DNA of 64,000 nt from NCBI RefSeq assembly GCF_003336875.1, contig NZ_QGNJ01000001.1, positions 372,001-436,000 of the forward strand, in the 5' to 3' direction. Positions 56,103 through 62,898 of the stretch are shown here, in pieces; within the stretch, counting starts at the first letter, position 1, and each line of letters starts with the position of its first letter. The notes under the pieces are model-generated. The model saw only the letters and a list, made by a program, of their open reading frames with translations, was not told where the DNA came from and searched no databases. The translations under genes were made by a program, and so were the position numbers. This DNA is from Oleisolibacter albus. Lineage in GTDB: Bacteria > Pseudomonadota > Alphaproteobacteria > Azospirillales > Azospirillaceae.

Positions 56103-56306
56103 ATGACCACGCTGACGCTGCCGCCGCTGCCGTCCTTGAAGGACAAGCTGATCACCCTGCTGATCTGGGTCAGCATGCTGGGCGCCGCCTGGTCGTTGCC
56201 GGTGCTGGACTATGTGGCCGACCAGCGCGAGCGGGCCAAGATGGAGTCCGGCGTCTATTACACGCCGAAGATGCCGGCCAGCTGGTACCTGCAACAGGGC
56301 GAGTAA
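56103..56306 (+). CDS. Small single-pass membrane protein, unknown
   Basis: This 67-residue protein is not recognised. It has one hydrophobic segment (KLITLLIWVSMLGAAWSLPVL) at about residues 14-33, flanked by an N-terminal Pro/Leu-rich part and a polar C-terminus (DQRERAKMESGVYYTPKMPASWY). AAGGGGATGGG upstream of the ATG is a good ribosome binding site, and the codon choice fits the genome, so I think it is real. It follows cysQ by 107 bases with a small hairpin (56047-56063) in between. Confidence 0.6.
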   Translation: MTTLTLPPLPSLKDKLITLLIWVSMLGAAWSLPVLDYVADQRERAKMESGVYYTPKMPASWYLQQGE

Positions 56307-56777
56307 GACGCTCCCACCGGCGGCCCCTGGCGGATGTGCGTCGCGGAAACGCGGGCGACACCGGGGGCGATCATCGAGAATGCCTCGCGCGAACACCGAC
56401 GGACAGGGAACAGGCTGCGGCATGGATGCTGAGGCATCCGTGGTGCGGAGGCATCCGTGTTGTCCGCGCGGGCCGTCCGTGTGCTTGGTGGTCAGGGCCG
56501 GAACCGGCAGCGGGCCTGTCCGCAGGAGGGCACCGGGGGTCCGGCCGACGGGGGCGCCTGTGGCCCCTGGATCCTCCGCCTGCGCGGAGGATGACGCGGG
56601 AGAGGGGCGGAGGAGGACGCGGAGGGAGCGGAGGAGGACGCGGGAGCGGGCCGGAGGAGGATGCGGGAGCGGGGGCGGAGGAGGACGCGGGAGGGAGCGG
56701 AGGAGGACGCGGAGGGAGCGGCAAGGGGATGGGCAAGCCCCTTGACGGAGCCCGGGCCGCGCCGTCATCTGGCGGCC
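56307..56777. other. Non-coding stretch with purine-rich tandem repeats
   Basis: This 471-base gap before the DUF455 gene has a short direct repeat (GAGGCATCCGTG at 56431 and 56448) and then the array at 56584-56721. No credible gene is seen on either strand; the open frames are low-complexity products of the repeat. Confidence 0.6.
56584..56721. repeat. Minisatellite-like tandem repeat, unit about 22 bp
   Basis: Six imperfect units of the form GCGGAGGAGGACGCGGGAG plus 2-5 bases start at 56584, 56607, 56628, 56650, 56675 and 56697. The upper strand is almost all purine plus C. It ends 57 bases before the DUF455 start codon. Such G-rich strands can form unusual structures or vary in copy number. 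Confidence 0.8.
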
Positions 56778-57614
56778 ATGTCCCCTGCTCCCATCTCCGC
56801 CCTGCCCGCGACCCTGTGCGATGCCGCCCTGGCGGTGCTGACCACGGCTGCGCCCGCTGAAAAGGTGCGGCTGACCCGGCTTTATGCCGCGGCCTGGCGC
56901 GACGGGCGCATCGCGGCGTTGGGCACGGCGCGGCCGCCGGCCCGACCGGCGCGCCCCGAACGGCCGGAGCTGCGGCTGCCGCGTGACATGCCGAAACGGC
57001 GCAAGGCCCAGAGCCTGGCCGGGCGCATCGCCCTGCTGCACGCCCTGGCCCATATCGAACTGAACGCCATCGATCTGGCCTGGGACATCGTGGCCCGCTT
57101 CCCCACCCTGCCCGACGGCACGGCGCTGCCGCGCGGCTTCCAGGACGACTGGGTGCAGGTGGCCGACGACGAGGCCAGGCACCATGCCCTGCTGGAGCAG
57201 CGGCTGAACGCGCTGGGCGCCTCCTATGGCGACCTGCCGGCCCATGACGGGCTGTGGCAGGCCAGCGAAGCCACGGCGCACGACCTGCCGGCGCGGCTGG
57301 CCGTGGTGCCCCTGGTGCTGGAGGCGCGCGGGCTGGATGTGACGCCGGCCATGATCGACAGCCTGAACCGGGCCGGCGACCCGGCGGCAGCAGAGGCGCT
57401 GCAGATCATCCATGACGAGGAGATCAGCCATGTGGCGGCCGGCCGCCGCTGGTTCCAGGCCTGCGCCGACGCCAGCGGCCGCGACGCGCAATCCTGGTGG
57501 CAGGAGCTGGTGCGCACCTGGTTCAACGGCGTGCTGAAACGCCCCTTCAATGAACCCAGCCGCAGCCGCGCCGACTTCCCCGCCGACTGGTACGAGCCGC
57601 TGGGGGTGGCGTAA
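56778..57614 (+). CDS. DUF455 family ferritin-like protein
   Basis: This 278-residue helical protein of the DUF455 family is placed in the ferritin-like superfamily. Metal-ligand-like Glu and His residues lie in ALAHIELNAIDLAWDIVARFP, VADDEARHHALLEQRL and IIHDEEISHVAAGRRWF, which reproduce the paired ExxH pattern of di-iron proteins. LEARGLDVTPAMI and the C-terminal FNGVLKRPFNEPSR and ADWYEPL are also family-typical. The reaction is unknown; some relatives are linked to tRNA hydroxylation-type enzymes by fold. ATG 56778 is chosen; the upstream extension is translated repeat. Confidence 0.85.
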   Translation: MSPAPISALPATLCDAALAVLTTAAPAEKVRLTRLYAAAWRDGRIAALGTARPPARPARPERPELRLPRDMPKRRKAQSLAGRIALLHALAHIELNAIDLAWDIVARFPTLPDGTALPRGFQDDWVQVADDEARHHALLEQRLNALGASYGDLPAHDGLWQASEATAHDLPARLAVVPLVLEARGLDVTPAMIDSLNRAGDPAAAEALQIIHDEEISHVAAGRRWFQACADASGRDAQSWWQELVRTWFNGVLKRPFNEPSRSRADFPADWYEPLGVA

Positions 57615-58054
57615 GCCGGCGGTTCCCGGAGCAGGCGGACGCGACCGGCCACTGGCCGCTGGGATCGAGTCGGACCTGTCGAGCGGATAGACCCAGGCTT
57701 GCGAAGGCGGGAGCGCGGTCGCAACCGGCCCTGCGATAGGAAAAAACGGGTGGAACCGGCGCAAAGACCCGATAAATCGGCAAATATCCCTATTCCATGT
57801 AGGCAAGCCACAGCACGGATGCTAGATTTCGTAGCAGCAAAGACGCGGCACAACCATCCGTAGGAAATCCAAAGACAAGCGCCGATCAACACCGGACAGA
57901 CGCCAGATCCGGTGCCCGTTGGCACTGTGGGTGTCTCTGTCATCCTAACCATTTTGACTGCTGTTCGGGAGTGCGCCTGTCCGATAGAACGGAATGGCGC
58001 CAACCTTGCTTGCGCCCCGTTATCTGCATAGACTGACGTCTTTTGGAGAAGGCC
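57615..58054. other. Intergenic region, lower GC, no gene seen
   Basis: This 440-base stretch is AT-richer in its right half (about 57740-57970) than its neighbours. Open frames are short or run backwards into the DUF455 gene. I find no RNA fold or repeat that I can support. The lower GC may mark older insertion, but there are no mobile-element ends. Confidence 0.4.
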
Positions 58055-58297
58055 ATGCCGGCACAGTCGCGGATAAGGTCAGAGCGGCGGTCCGTCGCCT
58101 GGAAGCCTCTGCTGGAGGCTCGCCGCGACGAGATCATGCGCATGCCGGGCGTGATCGGTGTCGGTATCGGCGGTTATGATGGTGCGGAGCATGTGGTGGT
58201 CACCGTCCGGCCGGGCAGTGATGCCGAAGCCATCCGCGCGGCATTGGCCGGACTGCGGGTCGAGATCAAGAAGTCCGGCCCCTACCGGCTGTATTGA
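58055..58297 (+). CDS. Small protein resembling a protease N-terminal module, unknown
   Basis: This 80-residue product is not assigned to a family. The C-terminal part, MPGVIGVGIGGYDGAEHVVV followed by an Ala/Arg helix and a last strand (LRVEIKKSGPYRLY), has a beta-alpha-beta pattern. Similar GVGxG modules precede some bacterial trypsin-like proteases, and one may be present in the protease encoded next door on the opposite strand. GGAGAAGG before ATG 58055 is a good ribosome binding site. The first 27 codons overlap a repeated element (58092-58129), so ATG 58136 or 58142 is a possible true start. Confidence 0.6.
   Translation: MPAQSRIRSERRSVAWKPLLEARRDEIMRMPGVIGVGIGGYDGAEHVVVTVRPGSDAEAIRAALAGLRVEIKKSGPYRLY
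58092..58129. repeat. Inverted repeat, left copy (with 58383-58420)
   Basis: This 38-base segment, inside the small gene, matches the reverse complement of 58383-58420 at 33 of 38 positions. The ends GTCGCCTGGAAGCC and AGGCTCGCCGCG are exact. The other copy lies outside genes, which suggests an interspersed repeat rather than a coding duplication. Confidence 0.7.
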
Positions 58298-58349
58298 CGC
58301 CGCACGTTTGACGCCGCACGACCGGCGCCCCACGTTTGACTCCCCACAT
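58294..58349. repeat. 14-bp tandem repeat starting at a stop codon
   Basis: Units are TTGACGCCGCACGT, TTGACGCCGCACGA, CCGGCGCCCCACGT and TTGACTCCCCACAT, with decay to the right. The first unit includes the TGA stop of the small gene. Confidence 0.75.
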
Positions 58350-58382
58350 GATCGATACTCCACGACCGACGGTCCGCAACCC

Positions 58383-58420
58383 GCCGCGGCGAGCCTTCGG
58401 CGGGGGCTTCCAGGCGACGG
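58383..58420. repeat. Inverted repeat, right copy (with 58092-58129)
   Basis: This is the reverse-complement partner of the segment at 58092-58129, lying between the 14-bp tandem repeats and the protease stop codon. Confidence 0.7.
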
Positions 58421-58458
58421 GCCGCCTAGCGGACAGACCCGTCCGCATCCGGTCGGAC

Positions 58459-59568
58459 TCAGGCCAGATCGACGTCGAAGATACTGCGGATGTGATTGAA
58501 CTCGGTGCAGAGCGACTCCTCCCCCTGGCCGCCGATCAGCAATCCGACGGGACGGCGGCCACTCTGCTCGAAGACGAGGCTGCCCGAGTCACCCGGCCGT
58601 GAAAAGGGCCGCCGGTCGCCAGAGCGGATGGTGAACAGGTCACGCCCCTGCCAGCCATCGGCGAACAGGATGCTCTGCTCCGTTTCCGTGACATGGCCGA
58701 CCCGGTAACGGCTGGCGGCCCCGACCATGGCCACGCGCAGACCCAGCACCGACCAGCCCTCATCCCAGGGGGCCGGCCTGTCATTCCACGCATCGGCCCA
58801 GCGGCGGATCAGCTTGGGCGGCCGCCGCAGCCGGGGAAATTCGTTGCGGACCTGGGCGGCCAGGGCCGGATCAAGCCCGATCAGGCAGGCGTCATGCTCC
58901 TCATCCCAGCGCTCGGCCGTACCCAGAGGCTGGGGGCGGCGCAGTAACCCGCCACGGGCATTGGACGGGCTGACAACCGGTCCCGGACCGGCAAGGACAT
59001 GCCAGGCGGTCAAGGCGTACAGCCGGCCATCCGCCCCCCCGCGCAGGAAACACCCGCAGGTGCCGATACTTTGCCGGTCATCGGCATGGCTGAGACAGGC
59101 CCCCATCCGGGCCTGCCGCACCGGCGGCGTCCAGGGGCGGACATGCACCGGCATGCCGGCAAAGCCGCGGGCGAAATGCGCCCGCGCCCGGGCCACGAGG
59201 TCGAGGTCATTGCTTTTCAGCACAATCGGATAATGGCCGCAGAATCGCGGGCGCCCCCGCCCGGCCGGCACACCGATCGACAGGCTGAGGCAGGACAGGC
59301 CGGGTTTCACGCCCATGGCACCGCGAGAAGCCGTGGGCGGAAGCCATTGCGGCAGCAGGCGCTCCAGTTCGGCCCGCGCCCCCAGCAGATCCTGGCGGTA
59401 GCCCAGGCTGGGCACCTCCTGGCGGCGGCGGGCCAGACCGCCACGCCGCACCGGCCGGACAGCATCCGACCCGCCTTTCCACCCCCCTTCGGAATCGTGC
59501 CTTTTCCCTGCGGCAATCGTCACGGCCGCTGCGCTGCGCGAGTGCATTCCCAAGTCGTGACGCCCCAT
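58459..59568 (-). CDS. Trypsin-like serine protease with unusual N-terminal region
   Basis: This protein of up to 369 residues has a trypsin-fold protease in its C-terminal half. The triad can be placed: His190 in YALTAWHVLAGPG, Asp226 in EEHDACLIGL and Ser328 in SRPGDSGSLVFE. Residues about 85-145 (CLSLSIGVP, GHYPIVLKS, FAGMPVHVRPW) look like a separate beta-alpha-beta module. There is no signal peptide or membrane segment, so a cytoplasmic site is likely, unlike Deg/HtrA proteases. The extreme N-terminus is low-complexity and the start is uncertain. It converges on the small gene and diverges from the membrane protein gene. The substrate is unknown. Confidence 0.75.
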   Translation of the reverse strand: MGRHDLGMHSRSAAAVTIAAGKRHDSEGGWKGGSDAVRPVRRGGLARRRQEVPSLGYRQDLLGARAELERLLPQWLPPTASRGAMGVKPGLSCLSLSIGVPAGRGRPRFCGHYPIVLKSNDLDLVARARAHFARGFAGMPVHVRPWTPPVRQARMGACLSHADDRQSIGTCGCFLRGGADGRLYALTAWHVLAGPGPVVSPSNARGGLLRRPQPLGTAERWDEEHDACLIGLDPALAAQVRNEFPRLRRPPKLIRRWADAWNDRPAPWDEGWSVLGLRVAMVGAASRYRVGHVTETEQSILFADGWQGRDLFTIRSGDRRPFSRPGDSGSLVFEQSGRRPVGLLIGGQGEESLCTEFNHIRSIFDVDLA

Positions 59569-59684
59569 GAACGAATTTCACGACAAAAATCTATTTGACC
59601 GTGTATCGCATATCCATGAAAAAATCGATTCCGGCCATAGGACTGATCAGTAACCAACGGCAGGATCCGAGCAGGAGTGCCAGC

Positions 59685-60125
59685 ATGGCGGGTGGAGCTG
59701 ACGCGGCAACCATGGCCGCAACCATGGCGACAGGCGTGGCGGCCGGTGCGGAGGTTGCCGGGGCCGGTCTGCGCATCACCGGCGCCATCGCCGGTGCCGC
59801 CTGCATGGAGGCCCTGCGCATCTACAAGAGCGCCGCCCCGGACATCGAACTGACCAAGGCACGGACCTATGTCTGGCTGGTGTTGGCCTGCTTCATCGCC
59901 GGCTGCCTGGGCTGGATCAGCGAGGGGGTGACGCTGGTGAACGCCTTCGTCCTGGGCGTCGGCGGACCGGCCTTCATCGGCCGGCTGGTTGCGGAGTCGG
60001 AGCAGCCTCACGGCAGCCGGCCGGCCCCCCCGCAGGCTTCCCCGGCGGCCACGCCGGAGGCGGTCCGCCACGCCGGCACCCAGCCGCCGTTCCTGACCGA
60101 CCTGCGCCGCTGGCTGGCCCGGTGA
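59685..60125 (+). CDS. Small membrane protein, unknown
   Basis: This 146-residue protein is not recognised. An Ala/Met/Gly-rich N-terminal stretch (about 1-45, MAGGADAATMAATMATGVAA) may form one weak helix. Two clear hydrophobic segments, YVWLVLACFIAGCLGWIS and VTLVNAFVLGVGGPAFIGRLV, follow at about residues 65-105. A Pro/Ala-rich soluble tail ends with DLRRWLAR. The size and layout recall holins or small channel proteins, but I see no family signature. GGAG nine bases before ATG 59685 sets the start. It diverges from the protease gene across a 116-base AT-rich gap. Confidence 0.62.
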   Translation: MAGGADAATMAATMATGVAAGAEVAGAGLRITGAIAGAACMEALRIYKSAAPDIELTKARTYVWLVLACFIAGCLGWISEGVTLVNAFVLGVGGPAFIGRLVAESEQPHGSRPAPPQASPAATPEAVRHAGTQPPFLTDLRRWLAR

Positions 60126-60186
60126 CGCCGAAGCCGCGGCGCGGCCAGGGCGATCCGGTGGGGACGGGAGGCGTCCCGGCGCCGGA

Positions 60187-60735
60187 TCAATCCCGCCGGG
60201 CGGCGCGGCTGCCGGTCTTCAGCGCGGCGAGCACATCGCTGCTGGGCTCGCCGATCACCGGGCGGTTGGAGTCGATCTCGAACTGGCGGATGGCGTCGCG
60301 CGTGCGTGGTCCGACGCGGCCGTCGGCCGGACCGGGCCAATAGCCGCGGCGCAGAAGCTCCTCCTGGATCTGCACCGCCTGCGTCGGCTCCTGCGGCCGG
60401 TGGGGGCTGTAGACCTTGGGCAGGGCGAAACGCAACCGGTCCAGCAGGGCCGGGCTGGGGCAGCCATCCACCTGCAGCCCGGCCTGGGACTGGTAGTGAC
60501 GGATGGCGGTGACGCTGTTGCGGCCAGCGCGGCCGTCGGGGCGGCCGGTATCGAAGCCCAGCACGGCCAGCTCCTGCTGCACCGCCTTGACCATGGCCGT
60601 CTGCTGCATCTCGGTCAGGCCGGTGCGCGGGCAATCGGCCCGGCGCTGCGCCGCATCGGCCGGCGCGGACAGCAGGAACGCGGCGGTGATCCCCGCCAGG
60701 GCGGGCGCAGACAACAGAAGGCGCGTCATCGTCAT
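60187..60735 (-). CDS. Exported peptidoglycan-binding domain protein
   Basis: This 182-residue protein has a signal peptide (MTMTRLLLSAPALAGITAAFLLSAPADA) and two peptidoglycan-binding_1 repeats. The first covers about 45-100 (VQQELAVLGFDTGRPDGRAGRNSVTAIRHYQ, by its position), the second about 118-170 (IQEELLRRGYWPGPADGRVGPRTRDAIRQF). No catalytic domain is attached, so it probably anchors to or monitors the cell wall. Two cysteines (CPRTG and DGCPSP) may form a disulfide. It converges on the membrane protein gene at 59.7 kb. Confidence 0.86.
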   Translation of the reverse strand: MTMTRLLLSAPALAGITAAFLLSAPADAAQRRADCPRTGLTEMQQTAMVKAVQQELAVLGFDTGRPDGRAGRNSVTAIRHYQSQAGLQVDGCPSPALLDRLRFALPKVYSPHRPQEPTQAVQIQEELLRRGYWPGPADGRVGPRTRDAIRQFEIDSNRPVIGEPSSDVLAALKTGSRAARRD

Positions 60736-60903
60736 CGGTCTCCGGAGATGAGGCGGAAAGCATCCGCCGCGAGCATGGCAACAGCATGGCAGGGGATGGC
60801 AGCGCGGCCAGCGTTACATCCCTGTTACACGGACAAGACTTGGCGCCCCGCCGCCAGCCGCTAGGATGGGGCGACTTTACCCATCCGCCGACCGGAGTTC
60901 CTG

Positions 60904-62742
60904 ATGTCGTCCTGTACCCGCCGCACGGCCCTGTCGGGCCTTCTCGCCGTCAGCGCCGCCCCTCTGCTGCCGGGCTGGGTCCGGGCCGCGGGCGCCGCCC
61001 CGGCGCAGACGGCGGAGGACGCCAAGGTCCTGGCCTTCCTGGAACAGGCCTGGCAGCAGGCGCTGGCGCGCAGCCCGGAAATGCGGACCCAGCTGGGCCT
61101 GCCCGGCCCGCATGACAGCTGGACCGTGGCGGACGAGGCCTTCCTGGCCGAGGGGCACCGGCTGGCCCAGGACAACCTGAAGCGCATCCGCGCCTTCAAG
61201 GCAGAGTCGCTGTCGCGGCCGGTGCATGTCAGTGCCCGCCTGTTCGAGGTGCAGATGGTGGAGCAGGTGCGCGCCTATGGCTGGCGCGACCACCAGTACG
61301 CCGTCAGCCAGCTGGAGGGGCCGCACACCAACATTCCCTCCTTCCTGATCGGCTATCACGCCGTCGCCTCCGCCGCCGATGCCCGGGATTACGTCACCCG
61401 GCTGGAGCGCGCGCCGCTGGTGCTGGATGCCGCCGTGGCGCATCTGCAGCGGGCCGCGGCCAAGGGCATCATGCCGCCGGCCTTCAGCTATCCGCGCATC
61501 CTGGTCGCCGCCCGCGCCGTGCTGACCGGCGTGCCGTTCGAGTCGGCGGCCAAGAGCGACAGCCCGATCCTGGCCGACCTGAAGGAGAAGGTGGCGGCGC
61601 TGGAGATCCCGCTGGCCGACAAGGGCGCGCTGATCGCCGCCGGCAACCGGGCGCTGACGGAGAAGCTGGCACCGGCCTACCGCCACTTCATCGCCGCCAT
61701 CGAGGCCATGCAGACGCGCCAGAGCCGCAGCGACGGCGCCTGGGCCCTGCCGGACGGTGCTGCCTATTACAAGGACCGCATCTTCTCCGTCACCTCGCTG
61801 GAGCTGGAGCCGGAGGCCATCCATGAGCTGGGGCTGAAGGAAACCCAACGGCTGCACGGGGAGATGCAGGCGGTCATGACGGTGCTGGGCTTCACCGGCA
61901 CGGTGCGCCAGTTCTTCGACCATATCCGCACCTCGCCGGACCTGCGTTTCCCCGACAGCGAGGCCGGGCGCAAGGAGTATCTGGCCACCGCGACAGCCTA
62001 TATCGACGAGATGAAGGCGCGGCTGGACGAATTCTTCATCACCAAGCCCAAGGCCGACATTGTGGTGAAGCCGGTGGAGGCCTTCCGCGAGAACGCCACC
62101 CCCAGCGCCTTCTACGAGCAGTCCAGCCCCGACGGGAAGCGTCCCGGCGTGTTCTATGCCAACCTGTCCGACATGTCGGTGCAGACGCGGCACGACCTGC
62201 AATCGCTGTGCTTCCACGAAGCCATCCCCGGTCACCACATGCAGGTGGCCATCGCCCAGGAGATGGAGGGCCTGCCCACCTTCCGCCGCTTCGGCTTCGA
62301 CGTGGCCTATGGCGAGGGCTGGGCCATGTATTCCGAGCGCATGGCCAAGGATTTCGGCTTCTACAAGGAGCCCTGGTCGGAGGCCGGCCGCATCGCCTCG
62401 GAGCTGTTCCGCGCCGGGCGGCTGGTGGTGGACACCGGCATCCACCACAAGAAATGGACGCGCGAGCAGGCCATCGCCTGGATGGCCGAGAACACGGCCA
62501 ACAGCCTGGCCGACAACGAGAACGAGATCGAGCGCTACTTCGTCTGGCCCGGCCAGGCGCTGGGCTACAAGATCGGCATGAACAAGATCCTGGACCTGCG
62601 CGAGACGGCCCGGCGGGAGCTGGGGCCGAAATTCGACCTGCGCGGCTTCCACGAGGTGGTGCTGACCAACGGCTCGGTGATCCTGCCGGTGCTGGAGGAA
62701 CTGGTCCTGGCCTGGATCGACGACGTGAAGCGGGGGGCGTGA
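60904..62742 (+). CDS. DUF885 family metallopeptidase-like protein (Tat-exported)
   Basis: This 612-residue protein is of the DUF885 family, related in fold to M3/M32-type metallopeptidases. The N-terminus has a twin-arginine signal (CTRRTALSGLLAVSAAPLLPG). The zinc-site motif CFHEAIPGHHMQVAIAQ is complete, and the downstream glutamate region YGEGWAMYSERMAKDFG is present. FVWPGQALGYKIGMNKILDLR is also typical. It is probably a periplasmic carboxypeptidase-like enzyme; the substrate is unknown. It stands alone and converges on prfB. The ribosome binding site is weak (CCGGAG 8-10 bases upstream). Confidence 0.9.
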   Translation: MSSCTRRTALSGLLAVSAAPLLPGWVRAAGAAPAQTAEDAKVLAFLEQAWQQALARSPEMRTQLGLPGPHDSWTVADEAFLAEGHRLAQDNLKRIRAFKAESLSRPVHVSARLFEVQMVEQVRAYGWRDHQYAVSQLEGPHTNIPSFLIGYHAVASAADARDYVTRLERAPLVLDAAVAHLQRAAAKGIMPPAFSYPRILVAARAVLTGVPFESAAKSDSPILADLKEKVAALEIPLADKGALIAAGNRALTEKLAPAYRHFIAAIEAMQTRQSRSDGAWALPDGAAYYKDRIFSVTSLELEPEAIHELGLKETQRLHGEMQAVMTVLGFTGTVRQFFDHIRTSPDLRFPDSEAGRKEYLATATAYIDEMKARLDEFFITKPKADIVVKPVEAFRENATPSAFYEQSSPDGKRPGVFYANLSDMSVQTRHDLQSLCFHEAIPGHHMQVAIAQEMEGLPTFRRFGFDVAYGEGWAMYSERMAKDFGFYKEPWSEAGRIASELFRAGRLVVDTGIHHKKWTREQAIAWMAENTANSLADNENEIERYFVWPGQALGYKIGMNKILDLRETARRELGPKFDLRGFHEVVLTNGSVILPVLEELVLAWIDDVKRGA

Positions 62743-62849
62743 CCCCCCGAGGCGGTTCAGCCCCCCGGCACCAGCGTCAGCCGCATCGGCTTGGCCCCGG
62801 GGGGCTCCGCCTGTGCGGAGGGCGGCGCCATGAAGATCCGTGGCGCCAT

Positions 62850-62879
62850 GAAAAAGGCCCGCAGCGTGGCTGCGGGCCT
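62850..62879 (-). terminator. Rho-independent terminator of prfB
   Basis: On the minus strand AGGCCCGCAGC and GCTGCGGGCCT form a perfect 11-bp stem with a three-base loop, followed by TTTTT. It lies 20 bases after the prfB stop. Confidence 0.92.
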
Positions 62880-62898
62880 CATTACGGTCGGCAGGAGA

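Noticed and set aside
56584-56721. Possible CRISPR array
   Set aside because: The units are about 22 bases with no spacers between them and no cas genes nearby; it is a simple tandem repeat.
57224-58003. 259-codon minus-strand open frame near the DUF455 gene
   Set aside because: Half of it is antisense to a clear DUF455 gene and the rest shows no recognisable sequence or ribosome binding site.
58266-58448. 60-codon minus-strand open frame sharing VAWKP with the small gene
   Set aside because: The similarity comes from the inverted 38-base repeat, and the frame otherwise translates the 14-bp tandem repeats; no ribosome binding site is seen.
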